Of a DNA stretch of 64,000 nt, positions 1 to 11,134 are shown in pieces (position 1 is the first letter of the stretch; each line of letters starts with the position of its first letter). Source of the stretch: Selaginella moellendorffii (lineage: Eukaryota; Streptophyta; Lycopodiopsida; Selaginellales; Selaginellaceae); contig NW_003314338.1 of the NCBI RefSeq assembly GCF_000143415.4, positions 382,202-446,201 on the forward strand, given 5' to 3'. The notes under the pieces were generated by a model. That model worked only from the letters and a program-made list of their open reading frames with translations, was not told the origin of the DNA and did not search any database. A program made the translations under genes and the position numbers.

Positions 1-2050
1 GATTCAGATTACAACTCAGCTCTAAAATTTCAATTTCTCTGTCTACATTAACTTCACTACTTTTTTGTCAATTACTATGACAAACTTTGGACATTCCTCT
101 TTTTATAGATAGCAAGGTTCAAATCTCTCATCATTAAAAAGTTTTGCTAAAAAGTTTAGATCTTACTTTCTGCTAAAAAGTTTAGATCTTACTATGAATA
201 TAATAATGTTATTTCGTATATTTGTTCTTAACATTTCTAACTAGATTTATTTACTGAGAGTGTTGTATAACTAATTGTTATCAACAGTCATATTAATTAA
301 CAAGAATTCCATCCATGAAAAAACTCAATTAGCTTCTCAACAAATCTGAAGAATAATAAACTCACTATGGAGGAAATCTCTTTAAACTTCTTTCCATGAT
401 TCTATACATATTCCATTCTATAGTATTATAATCTACTTTTTATATTATTATTATATTTAAAGTCAAGTTCTATATAAAATTTTATATGATTTTCTTAAAT
501 ATGGTTAGTCCACTTTCAAAATTTATAACATTTATTAAATATGTTCACAAAAATAAAATCAAATAATAATTTTAGAGGTGTGTGGGTTTTTTAATATGAT
601 AAATATATAAGACATTACCAAATAGTAATTTTTAATGTTATATTAATAATTAATATTTAAATCTTACATTTTTTTTAATAAAAATTAGATTATGGAGTAT
701 TTGAGCAAAGAAAGAAAGTATAAGAGTGCTACTGTTTTGAAATATAAATTAGCATTTCATTTCAAAACTAAATTCTTTTACTTTTTTAGAGATCATTAGT
801 GGTAAAAAAGTCCTGTTTAGTGCTTAAAATACCCAATGCTAAATTTATAAAAGAAATCATTATTAATTAATCAGTTTTCAGAATCATATTTAGGTTTCAT
901 GTTTAGAGTTTACTAAAATATTCATCTTAAAATACATATAAGTTATAGCTGTAAATATTATGAATGTCAATAATATGTTTTATTATAATTTCAAAAAATG
1001 TTAATTATTATTTAGGTTTTCATTTATTTTTTAAAATGCAAACTGTTTTAATAATTTCTATATTTAGATTAAAATTTAAGTATCAATTGGTTTTGATACA
1101 AGAAAATGAAGAACTATTGAGAATAATAATGCATTAGTAACACTTTACTGACAATTGATAAGCTATATACAACAATTTGAATATTAAATTAAAAACTTAA
1201 AATAAAAAAACTTATATATTTATAGTATTTTTAAAAATGTTAAATAATATATCATATAAAAAATATTAGAATCTTAATATATATATATATACTTATGTGT
1301 TGGATCCATTTTTATATTTAAAACATTACTATTTTAATAATCTGAATTATTCAATAATCATATGCCCTTTTATATAATTACTGAATAGTAAGTAGTCTTG
1401 AATAATTTTATATATATGTATTTTTAAATTTTAATTTTCTAGATTTTATCTGTATATGATTTGAATTGTTTTGGCTATATACAATCTGATAGCAAATTAT
1501 TAAAATTTTCAAAATGTTTTAATGCATTTGGAATCATGATTTCCATATATAGCTTACTAGCATGATATCACCTAAATATAATCCTGATGATTCTTGGTTT
1601 ATTGATTATTTAAATTTAATCTGATTATTCTTGATATTTAATTGGGAGCTTTTCTATTACTTTTTAGCCTAAAACACTTTCCTTGAGAAGTTCATATAAA
1701 ACAATTTTTTAATATTTTACACTCCTTTATCTCTTAACTTTCTTCATTCTATGTTTTTCTTTCTCAAGAATTTTGTCTCTTCATCATTGAATTTTCACAT
1801 TGGTTATGTTATGCATTATGAGTTATAAAATTTATTACTCTTGATCTTTTGGTAAATCATGTTCTGGTTGGAAAGGTTTTAGAGGTGTAATAATATTTTA
1901 TATTTTAATAAATATCTAATATAAATATTTCAAAATATTATTTTCTATGTTTCCTAGTGGAGTTGCATCATTCTCAAAAATATAGCACAGTATTGTGCTT
2001 TATTTTAAAACCATGAACTTCTCTTTTTTAAAAAGTAACTTTACATAAAG
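1..2050. other. AT-rich gene-free sequence
   Basis: No open frame of useful length and no recognisable protein remnant on either strand. The sequence is strongly AT-rich with scattered simple stretches such as a short (TA)n near 1280. It looks like old, decayed intergenic or transposon DNA. Confidence 0.6.
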
Positions 2051-2052
2051 AG

Positions 2053-3111
2053 TACTAACAAAGACCCTAGCTTCACTAGGAAATAGAGTATACCCAAGAT
2101 AAATAAATTTTCTTTTCTTATTTTACAATGTTGATTGTATACAAGGTCAAATTTATCTAAATTTTGCTACTATTCGTATCCAGACAAATGCACAATAATG
2201 CAAGATAAGATCTTTTTTTTATTATCATTAAATTTGAATTTGAGTTTTTTTGCATTTATATAATAATAACATAATCTAACATAGAAAATAAATCATTGTA
2301 TAAATATTGAGACAAACAATAAAACTCATGTAAAGCTGCTGGTAGATTTCAGTAAGATTTTGAGCAAAGAGACTAATTGAAAATATAAAAGGGTTTGTTA
2401 TTTTTGAGATATTATTAAGAAATGAATTTGATATTTTTATGTGTATGAGATTACTTATACCATATTAGATAGCATGTCATATATGAGACATGAATACATA
2501 ATTTTATCATAAAGCATTAGTACAGATTTTTCTTAATGCAAACATTATATCTCTCATATAATTATTATCTTTTGATGTACCTCTTTTCAACACCCCTAAT
2601 GTAGTGTGAATATCTAAATAGATTAAATTATGTCTATTTAAATGTAAAACCAGACACATAATAAATATTCTATTATTCTTTAGAAAACTATGAAAGTTAG
2701 ATTCATCATTAGAGTTGAGATAAAATAAATTTAGCTCAGTATGCAATTAAAATTAAAATTTCTTCAAACTAACTTATTATTTTTTGGTAGTCTATAATTC
2801 TTCAGTTTTGTGAAAACTTAATTACTTTTAAAGCATGACAGCAATCTTGTTTATGTTTTTAGGGTTTTCTACCTTTCAATAAAAAATTCAAATTCAAATT
2901 TAATGATGATTAAAAATGACCTTATTTTCCCCAACACTTGCATTATTATCTAATTGCATTATTATGCATTTCTCTGGAGATGAATAATAGTAAAATTTAT
3001 ATAAATTTAACCTTGAATACAATCAAAATTTCTAACATTGTAAAATTAGAAAAAAAAATCTATTTATCTTGGGTATGCTATATCTCCCAGCGGAGCTGGG
3101 ATCTCTGCTAG
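2053..3111. mobile_element. Possible Helitron-related sequence with two inverted 3'-type ends
   Basis: About 200 bases at 2060-2260 recur in reverse complement at about 2870-3090. Each outer end carries a hairpin followed by a short spacer and a CTAG-like end. On the + strand a hairpin (CCCAG/CTGGG, 3086-3100) is followed seven bases later by CTAG (3108-3111) and then T. On the - strand near 2053-2075 there is a hairpin (CCTAG/CTAGG), seven bases, then TTAG and T. Hairpin plus CTRR inserted before T is the known Helitron 3' signature. No transposase frame lies between them, so this would be a non-autonomous element or two elements facing outwards. An ordinary long terminal-inverted-repeat element is the alternative. 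Confidence 0.4.
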
Positions 3112-3149
3112 TTGTTATATAATTTTGTTTAACAATCAATATGAATATG

Positions 3150-3217
3150 CTAGAGTCCTCTAGAATATGTGGGAACACTCTAGAGTGTCCTAGAGGTGTC
3201 ATCCTAGTGTATAAAAG
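3150..3217 (+). promoter_or_regulatory. Heat-shock element cluster and TATA box of HSP20 gene
   Basis: A run of alternating GAA/TTC-like pentamers (CTCTAGAA, GGAACACTCTAGAG, TCCTAGAG) covers about 3150-3197, the arrangement bound by heat-shock factors. A TATAAAAG box follows at 3210-3217, 76 bases before the start codon. The position and composition fit a strongly heat-inducible promoter. Confidence 0.75.
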
Positions 3218-3292
3218 AGGAGCAATCGCTCACATCCAGCATTGATCAAGTCGATTTGTTTCTAGCATTCACCCAGCAAATCTCTTGCCCAC

Positions 3293-3712
3293 ATGGCTTT
3301 GTATTTCTACGGCAATGGCGGTTCAAACATCTTGGATCCCTTCGAGGAGATCTCGTCCATCTTTTCTTGTGACAACAGCAGCGCCGTCGCCAACACTCGC
3401 GTGGATTGGCTCGAGACACCCGAGGCACACATCTTCAAGGCCGATCTCCCGGGTGTGAGTAGAGAGCAAGTGAAGATCAGCGTGGAGGACGGCCGCACTC
3501 TCCAGATCAGTGGCGAGAGGAAGAAGCACGAGTGTGACAAGAGTGATAAGTGGCACCGCGTGGAGCGCAGCCACGGCAGCTTCTTGCGGAAATTCCGGCT
3601 GCCCGAGAGTGCGAATGTGGAGGCAATCAAAGCTACAGTAGAACACGGTGTCCTCACTGTCACAATTCCAAAGATCCCCAAGCCACAGCCAAGAACAATC
3701 CAAATAGAATAG
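3293..3712 (+). CDS. Class I small heat-shock protein (HSP20)
   Basis: A complete intronless frame for 139 residues. It encodes an alpha-crystallin domain protein: a short N-terminal arm with LDPFEE, then a domain starting near residue 38 (VDWLETPEAHIFKADLPGV) and ending in the conserved GVLTVTIPK motif near residue 120. These features mark the cytosolic class I plant small HSPs, ATP-independent holdases that form oligomers and keep heat-unfolded proteins soluble. It is slightly shorter than the usual 150-160 residues, mainly in the N-terminal arm and the C-terminal tail. The tail ends PQPRTIQIE and carries an IQI tripeptide of the I-X-I type used in oligomer assembly. The first ATG is chosen because it follows a TATA box and heat-shock elements. 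Two broken copies of its 5' end lie at 9.2 and 11.5 kb. Confidence 0.93.
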   Translation: MALYFYGNGGSNILDPFEEISSIFSCDNSSAVANTRVDWLETPEAHIFKADLPGVSREQVKISVEDGRTLQISGERKKHECDKSDKWHRVERSHGSFLRKFRLPESANVEAIKATVEHGVLTVTIPKIPKPQPRTIQIE

Positions 3713-4365
3713 AGAGCGGTAAAATGGATGGGAATAAAGTGAAAGCTCTCTTTTAACTTTCATTTATAGTTTTGTTACTATTTTACGATTTTAATAATAT
3801 TAAATGTATCCCAGTTTATATACTATAGTACTTTAATTAACACATATTACTTAAGTAGGGGAGAGAGTTTGAAAAGATTAAAAGAAAAAACACTTTTTTA
3901 ACACGTAATTTGTGTTTATTTGGTTGCTTTGAGAATATTCTTTATTTTGTGCTGTTTTAATGGTGAGGTGAAAATTTGGTCAGCTTCTTTCTTGACGCCC
4001 TCTTACTGTTTATCTCCTAGAGACTCTCTGCATTCAGAGTTTCCTGCGGAAAGCAGGTAAAACTATATTTTTCGGCAGCTCCTCTGCAAGCCGCGAAAAA
4101 ATTACTCCACGCCCAAAACTTTTGTACTTTGATTTTCTTCTCGCTCTTGCTCAACAGATAGCATAGATCATTCTAATTTTCACAGAAGCTCCTTCCTCAC
4201 TCTTCTCCATGGGTTCGGAAAGCAAATACATCCTGCAGACGGCCCATTCCTGACGAGCGAGATCTTGAGATATACAAAGCCATGTGGGAAAGAAATTTAC
4301 TGGGTGAAAGAATCATGTGAGAAACTGCTCCTCTTTTATTATGTTTATGATCAACTGAGGTAAAA

Positions 4366-4609
4366 TTAAATAGGCTGACAGGTGCCAAGCACAGAGCCTG
4401 CGAAGATGCAGTGGCCTTGGCAACAATCACGGTCTTTGGAGCATCGTGCCAAGGTATCCCCGCATCCTTCGAGGAGTTTCCTAGTGACAATCCCGTTCTC
4501 CCCTGGAAATTTTGTTAGCAAAAGTTATGGTTAGAGATCTGTATTTTAACTTACCTATTGCAAGTGCCATCGAAACCACAAAAGAGATGAACAAAAGCTG
4601 CAAAACCAT
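4366..4609 (-). CDS. Secreted knottin-type six-cysteine peptide, copy 1
   Basis: Two exons on the - strand (4555-4609, 4366-4502) separated by a 52-base GT-AG intron, giving 63 residues. The first 17 residues form a hydrophobic signal peptide ending in SMALA. The mature part contains C-X6-C-X5-CC-X3-C-X8-C, the cysteine spacing of inhibitor cystine knot peptides, as in the plant antimicrobial peptides of Phytolacca and Mirabilis. All six cysteines are present. Compared with the copy at 11.1 kb the start is shortened: a deletion removed the original first codons, and the next in-frame ATG (4609) still gives a plausible signal peptide. An out-of-frame ATG lies 4 bases upstream, which could reduce expression. 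A TATA box lies at 4648-4655. Function as a defence peptide is inferred from the fold pattern only. Confidence 0.7.
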
Positions 4610-4647
4610 CCATTGTGTTGTGCAAATTGTTGCCTCGAATAGGCTAG

Positions 4648-4655
4648 CTTTTATA
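4648..4655 (-). promoter_or_regulatory. TATA box of knottin copy 1
   Basis: TATAAAAG on the - strand, 39 bases upstream of the start codon. The same element in the same context precedes the other two copies (7342-7349 and 11093-11100). Confidence 0.6.
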
Positions 4656-5070
4656 CTCTGGGAGTGAATGCCATATAATAAAATTAGGTCCGCTCTAAAC
4701 ATCATCCACCACAGTTTTCCTGAAAAATGAAGCAAAATCTAACCTACTAACATATGGCAGATCAGATCAAATCAAATTATAGAAGTTAATCAATTTTTGC
4801 CTGGTTCTGTTTATGTCATATTTATTACCTTTTGATCACCTTGTGAAAGAAAATGAAACTTTTCTAGTAACACCTATGGGATCATCTTGAGATGGCATTT
4901 TAGCTTACTCCATCTTACTAATGTAACATCAATCTTTGGAAAAGAATTTTTTTATAGTTGTTCCTAAGTGTTTTTACGACTACTTTGTTATTTGAGTTAT
5001 ACTTTACTCTTATATGATTGTTTAATATAATTAAATCATGTTGTCATGGTAATAATATATATATTTTTAG

Positions 5071-5330
5071 GTGTTGAGATGAAAACATAAGATTATAATG
5101 AAATGGGTGCTTTGTTTTTTTAGTTTTGGGTAAAAGTTAAAAGGTGGAACTACAATATATGTCTAATTGAGTAAATTTTTTAGACCATAATGATAACAAT
5201 TATTTTGTTAAGTTTCACTTTTTTGTCAACAATAAAAGTCGTAAAGGAAGATAATGTATAAAGATCTTAACACAACTGACAAAATGATTAACTTCTTTAA
5301 TTTGATTTGATCCGAAAATTAGTTGTCTAT
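5071..5330 (+). repeat. Orphan copy of the knottin upstream region
   Basis: This stretch matches the DNA upstream of the knottin copies at 6820-7140 and 10615-10860 (shared blocks around GTCTAATT, TTTTGTTAAGTTT and AAGGAAGATAATGTA). Here it is in + orientation with no knottin behind it; the sequence next to it is an eIF3d relic. It shows that the duplication broke inside the unit. Confidence 0.6.
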
Positions 5331-5367
5331 GGTAATTAAAATCTTTTAAACATACACTTAGTAAGGA

Positions 5368-5625
5368 AGTGGAGGAGATGTTTGTCCTCCACCGGCAGTG
5401 GAACCTGTTCTTCCTTGGGCAATGGCTCCTCCACATAGTCACTCTCAAATGCATCTAATGGAACTAGGTACACCTTCACCTATGGCTTCTACAAATCCTT
5501 AATAAGAACATACTTACCTTTAGCCAGCTTTCAGCAAACATCCATAATCGGCCCCACATAAGATTGATTCAAATCCTTGGAGCATTGTGTGGTTGTGGGG
5601 ATGGATTTTTGACATATATTAGCTT
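5368..5625 (-). pseudogene. eIF3d C-terminal relic
   Basis: On the - strand this matches the last 80 or so codons of the intact eIF3d gene at 12 kb, including the GTGGAACCTGTTCTTCC and GGCTCCTCCACATAGTCA blocks (written here on the + strand). It carries many substitutions and indels and a much lower GC content. It is the oldest of the three eIF3d copies in the window, and no open frame survives. Confidence 0.75.
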
Positions 5626-7340
5626 CATCACTTTAGCACTTGCTAGTGTGTTTGTGTAATTCACTTGGTGAGCTTATTATTTAAAGAAATTTATACCAAA
5701 CACAATCTAAAAGTTTAGTATTTTCAACACTATCAAATCTAATATTTCTTTCCATTTAGATAGTTTTATTAGAACATCACTCACAAATTTCTTGGCTATT
5801 TGCCCACCTTCTACACACCAAAAGTTTATAGGTGAATTTGCTCAGCTTTCAATCTTGATAACTTAACTAAATCTTTAGATATCATGCTTTGTATAACTCT
5901 TGTGTTGATCATCACTTGGATAAAGTTTATGAAATATATTAATAGATCAGTATTTGCATTGATTGCGAGAAAAGCTTGAGGAAAGTAACTTCTAGCTCCA
6001 TGTATCCAACTCTTGCATACAAAATAGTGTCATACAGAGTGTAACAATGTAAAAGTGGTTTAACGTGAAGAGGGTACCCTATTGACTAAAGCAACATAAA
6101 GCTTGGGCTTAGACATAAACCAAATGTAAAATAAGAAGTGACATGAGCTATGAATGCATATTTTGGGTTTTCACCCCAATCTTAGGAATTAGTCTTTGTA
6201 ACAAACTTGAAAACTTATTAAATATGAAATAACATTAGATTGTGAATTAGGACATAATAACAACACTATAGGGTTTAGGACACTATTTATATTTTGTAGA
6301 TATACCTCTTGAGTAGATAAACACTTACTATAAATAACATATAGAATCAAAATAGGACTAACACATGGGGTGTGATAGTAAAGGTGTCTAGTAAAGACAG
6401 TACTCTATCACATAACAATATTAAAAGACTAGACTCAATATTATAGGAGTTTTTAACAATAGCAAGTGCAAGTTAATGAATGAGTTTCTGTAACCAAGTC
6501 AAATATGCTTAACTAATAACATTTAACAATTCTGTCTTTAATTACCAATTTCTCAATTAATTTGGGTGGAAACCATAAAAGGAACTAATAATACTAATTT
6601 TCTGCTGTTGTAGTACTAAGGAGTGAATGTCTATAAGGATTGGCTAGTAAGTATATTTCAATACCTAAAGTCACATTTACGACAAAAGTAATCCAAATAT
6701 GATTGTGTATATAATATTTTTGCATACAACTCAAAACAAAAAATAAAAAACTGAACATGTGTAAATATATAATGCTCATATGCACAATCACATATTCATT
6801 ACCATAGTTGTCATAATAATAATATATATTTTTAGTGCAAAAATGAAAAAACAAAAGATTATAATAGAATGGATGCCAATAAAGACTTTTCACACTCTTG
6901 TTTTTCTAGTTTTCAATGTTAGCAGCATAGGTAAAAGTTAAAGGGGAAAACTACCACTGTAAATTAATATTTCTAGATGAAATGTCTAATTAAGTAAGTT
7001 ATTGAGATCAACAAAAATTATTTTGTTAAGTTTTCACTCTTTGTCAATAATAAAAGTCATAAAGGAAGATAATGTACAGAGATCTTAATGGTTGTCAAAC
7101 ATCGGAAAAAAAATGCATAATTTCTATAATTTAATTTGATTTGATCTGCCATACTCTCACTAAGGCCCACATGTTAGTTATATTAGATTTTACTTTATTT
7201 TTCTTGGTTTGATATTATCAAAACTTTAATTTTCTTTTTATATAGATGACTTGGCAAATAGTTGGTAGCCTCAAACACAACCCGAAGAGGAAATATAACA
7301 CACCACTGTAAATTTTATTATATGATATTCATTCCCTAGA
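5626..7340. other. AT-rich intergenic sequence
   Basis: No gene recognised. The last 500 bases (6820-7320) are a copy of the knottin promoter region. The remainder is AT-rich DNA without a clear homolog in the window. Confidence 0.5.
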
Positions 7341-7370
7341 GTATAAAAGCTACACAAGTCACACAACACA

Positions 7371-7598
7371 ATGGCAAAGATTCAACTCTCAACCATGGTT
7401 TTGCAGCTTTTGTTCATCTCTCTTTGTGGTTTCAATGGCACTTGCATTAAAATTAAATCTCTAAGAATAAGTTTTGCCTCGAGGGGAGAACAACATTGTC
7501 ACTAAGGACTTCGGCACGATGCTCCAAAGAGAGTGTGCCAAGGCCACTGCATCTTTACAGGCTCTATGTTTGGCACCTGTTAGCCTTTTTAATTAGCC
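7371..7598 (+). pseudogene. Knottin-type peptide pseudogene, copy 2
   Basis: The start region (ATGGCAAAGATTCAACTCTC) and TATA box (7342-7349) match copy 3. An extra base inside the signal peptide shifts the frame, the intron donor (GCAATAG/GTA in the intact copies) is destroyed, and a deletion of roughly 25 bases removes the segment that carries the first cysteine. Further changes destroy the CC pair. It cannot make the six-cysteine peptide. Confidence 0.8.
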
Positions 7599-7661
7599 AC
7601 TTAAATAATCACCTAAGATTTCTCACATGATTCTAATATTCACCCAGTTCCCACTATTTCT

Positions 7662-7664
<3 letters not shown>

Positions 7665-7692
<28 letters not shown>
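7665..7692. repeat. (GA)n microsatellite
   Basis: About 14 uninterrupted GA dinucleotides at the junction between the knottin pseudogene and the eIF3d copy. A similar GAGAGA-rich stretch (11545-11562) occupies the same junction in the third block. Confidence 0.9.
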
Positions 7693-7695
<3 letters not shown>

Positions 7696-7806
7696 CATCT
7701 TCAAGAAAGAAGCTGTAGCTCACAACCAGATTTTCACCTCCGATTGGCCAGACCGCGAAGTTTACGCAAGATTACAAACACAAATTAGGAAAAAAAAACA
7801 ACTCTC

Positions 7807-9127
7807 TTAAACATCCTTCTCCTCACTTGGCTTGGCGCCGCCGCTCTCTTCCTCCGCCGGCGGCGGTGGAACCTGTTCTTCCTCGGGCAGCGGCTCCTCC
7901 ACATACTTATTCTCAAACGCATCCGATGGAACCAGGTACAATCTCACCTGTGGCTTCTGCGGATCCTTGACAAGAACATACTTACCTTCGGCCAGCTTCA
8001 AGCAAACATCCACGATCGACTTGACAATCCCCCACATGTTGTTGGTGATGAGATTGATCTGCGCTGCGAAATCCTTGGGCTTGTGCCCCTGGACGCTCAG
8101 CACCGTGTGGTTGTAGTGATCGCGGGGATGGATCCTCGACACGTACCCCAGCTTCATCACGTCCGCGCTCGCCAGCAGCGCCTGCGCGGTCCACTTGGCG
8201 AGCTTGTTCGCGTTGTTCTTGAGCTCGGTCGCCAGCACCGCACCCCGCTGCGTCTCCAGCTTCTGCCTCCAGTCCACCCCCGAGAGCTTGGGATCGAACT
8301 CGTTGAGCGCGTTGAGCGTGAGGAAGACGCTGCCGTTCTTCGACTCCATGACGCTGTGGAGCTCGCAGCGCGCCACCAGGAACGTCTCGTCGTCCAGCTT
8401 CCAGCGGCGGTACCTGTACGCCACGCTCGCCGCCACCTCGCTGTCCCCGGCGAACGGGTTCTGCTCCTGGAACTGGACCTTGCCGCCGTCGCGGACGAGC
8501 ACTTGCTGCGAGAAGTTCTGGTTGATGTACGCCGCCTCCACGCTGAGCGAGTGCGCCGAGTTGATGTCCTCCTTGGCCTCGGGCAGTGGCTCCTGGCAAG
8601 TCTCGTTCACGGACAAGAGATCCAGCTGCGAGTTGTCCCGCTTGTCGAAGAAGAGCTTGTTTCCAACGCGCTGGACGACGATGTCCCACGAGTAGACCGA
8701 GCGCGGAGCACACATGAGCGTGGAGAGGATGTTGTCCGTCGCAAACACCGTCGCCTTGTCCTCGCTGGCCAGGCGGCGGATCACCGGATCATCGCTCGTC
8801 GTCACCTTGAAGAAGTTCATGTTCTTGAAGCGCTCAAGGCGGCGGTCGGTCTTGGGCGTGACGCGATCGTAGGCCTTGTCGTAGTACTCGAGCGCGCCGC
8901 ACATCGCCAGGTCCTCGGGCTCGCCAACGTTGAAGTTGAGCTTGGAGAAAGTCGTGAAGGGGATCTGATCCAGCATCGTCCACTCGGGCTGGATGTCCAC
9001 CGAGTTCCGGAACGCCACCGCCTCGTGCTGCTGGGACGTCCGGTTCTGGTTGTACTGCTTGTCACGCCGTTGCTTCTTCTTCTCAGCCTCGCGCTTCTTG
9101 GCCTCGAGCTCCTTGTCCTTGCGCTGA
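7807..9127 (-). pseudogene. eIF3d, 5'-truncated second copy
   Basis: The frame runs from codon 106 or so of the intact eIF3d to a stop at 7807 and is almost identical in protein sequence to the copy at 12-13.6 kb. Similarity ends abruptly at about 9128, within the lysine/arginine-rich linker (QRKDKELEAKK), where unrelated AT-rich sequence begins and an in-frame TGA follows within a few codons. No ATG precedes the conserved part. The promoter, start codon and about 105 N-terminal residues are therefore missing. If transcribed, only internal initiation could produce a protein. The open frame indicates a recent duplication rather than selection. Confidence 0.8.
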
Positions 9128-9204
9128 GAAAATGGAGCGAGCGTTCATTTTTACACACATGTTTATAGAGCAACTTATTAATGTTTAATCAAGGTTCTGA
9201 ATAC

Positions 9205-9402
9205 ATTGTTTAACAGATCAATATGAATATGCTAGAATCCTCTAGAATATATGGGCCCGTGTATAAAAGAGGAGCAATCGCTCACATCCAGCATTGATCA
9301 AGTCGATTTGTTTCTAGCACTCACCCAGTAAATCTCTTACCCCCCACATGGCTTTCTATTTCTATGGCAATGGCACGGTGAAATGGAATAAAGTGAAAGA
9401 AA
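9205..9402 (+). pseudogene. HSP20 relic: promoter and start joined to 3' UTR
   Basis: The promoter (TATAAAAG at 9262-9269), 5' UTR and first nine codons (ATG at 9348; MAFYFYGNG) of the HSP20 gene are present. They are followed directly by the sequence after its stop codon (AATAAAGTGAAAG). About 400 bases of coding sequence are missing, as is a 30-base part of the heat-shock element cluster. This is an internal-deletion derivative of the gene at 3.3 kb. Confidence 0.85.
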
Positions 9403-11092
9403 CTTTTATTTATCCTAATAAATTTATAAATTTTCTTTAAATTAATTGTTTTTTAGTGATTTTATTATAATTAAATGTTTCTTTTTGCTTTTTTATTGGT
9501 CCAGTTTTTATTATAATTCATTTTAATGAATAAGAGTTTTTTTACTAAGCATTTGTGTGAAAACTTTTAATGACTATACACAACTGACTTTCTTAGTCTA
9601 TTAAACTATTTATTAACCATTAATAACTTTGAATCATCTAGTGCTTGTTCCAGGGCACTTTTGAAGTTAAGAATAGCCCCCCAAATAAATGTATAATACC
9701 ATCTATTTTATACCTGTCATTTCACAAATTTAAATTTTTAATAGTGAATATATTGTTATTCATTTAGATTAATCATGTATTTATAATTTATAAGCATTTT
9801 TTATAGTTTATTAAATTTCTTAAACTTCCTTGTATATTCTAAAATACATAACCTTCAAATTGATCAATATGCAATAAGCACTATTAATAAGCAAACGAAG
9901 CATTGCTACATACAACGTGCAACAAATAATTTTAAATTGCTATTTCACAACTCATTTACAGAAAATATAAATGTTAAATTTACTCCTCTCCTTACATTTT
10001 CATTCTCTTTTCTCTTTTTTCTTTGATATGTATATAAAGAAAAGTGTTATAGCAATTGCTATGTAAATTCAATAAGAAAAACATTCCTTATTATTGATCT
10101 CCATGTTTGTTAGTGATAAGGTCATCAAACACTTTGTGGTCAACACTTGTTAATGTGTACAACATTCTCTAGAATACAAACCTGGCCTCCTAGAAGAGCT
10201 CATCCTGATGTAAGAAGTTGCTACTCAATTCTTCACCCTAAACGTCCCTCCCCTAGTTGTACATATGGGTTTTCCCTTTCATGGCTAACTCCATTCTAAT
10301 GTATATATACATATGGATAATGTAAAAAAAAACCCTTTTCTATTGCATGTGGTACTCGGTACAAAGATGAAGAGTGGACTTCCTATGGTCACACCCTTTC
10401 TGATATCACTTGTGAAATAAAAATGACTTCTTTAGCTTTTCCAATAGGGGCTATAGGATCATCTAGGATGGATCTTTAAGCCTTCTCCACTTCTAGTTTA
10501 CTACTATACCAACAATGTTTGCAAAAGAATTTTTTTATGTGTTTATGTTATTTGAGTCATGCTTTGCACTTCTATGATTATCTTTATAGTTAAAGTTTGT
10601 TGTTTGTGTTTTTGGGTGCTCAACTAGACCATTATATAATGAATGCCAATGGAAAACCTTTCACACTTTTGTTTTTTTAGTTTTTAGTCTTGGTGATGTG
10701 GCTAAAAGTTAAAGGTTAGTATGGGTTAATATTCCTTGAAATGTTTAATTAAGCATATTGTTAAGATCACAAAGCCAATGAATAGCAATTATTTTGTAAA
10801 GTTTGCACTCTTTGTCAACTACAAAAGTTATAGAAGAGGATCATCTTCTGTGACATGTACACTAAGGCCCACATGTTAGTCTGGTTAGATTTTACTTCAT
10901 TTTTCTTGGATCAATATACAGTGAGGAAATTAGCCAAATCTTATCAAATCTTTAATTTTCTTCCTGTATAGATGACTTAGCAAAACTGTGGTTAGCCTGA
11001 AACCCAAGGATGAGGTTTGGAGTATATGCAAAAGTCAGACCTCATGATCCACACCATTGTTATTTTTATCATATGATATTCATTCCCCGGAG
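9403..11092. other. AT-rich intergenic sequence with repeats
   Basis: No gene recognised. The block around 9700-9930 resembles 23500-23740 (shared TTTATAATTTATAA, then GCATTGCTACAT and TGCAACAA/TGCAGCAA), suggesting a dispersed non-coding repeat. The part from about 10615 is the knottin upstream region. Confidence 0.5.
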
Positions 11093-11100
11093 TATAAAAG
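11093..11100 (+). promoter_or_regulatory. TATA box of knottin copy 3
   Basis: TATAAAAG 34 bases upstream of the start codon, inside a block conserved in all three copies (ATTCATTCCC..GAGTATAAAAGC). Confidence 0.65.
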
Positions 11101-11134
11101 CCAGCCTATTAGAAGCCACATTTCACAGAACAAT

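Noticed and set aside
3323-3763. Frames antisense to HSP20
   Set aside because: Shadows of a clear alpha-crystallin domain frame.
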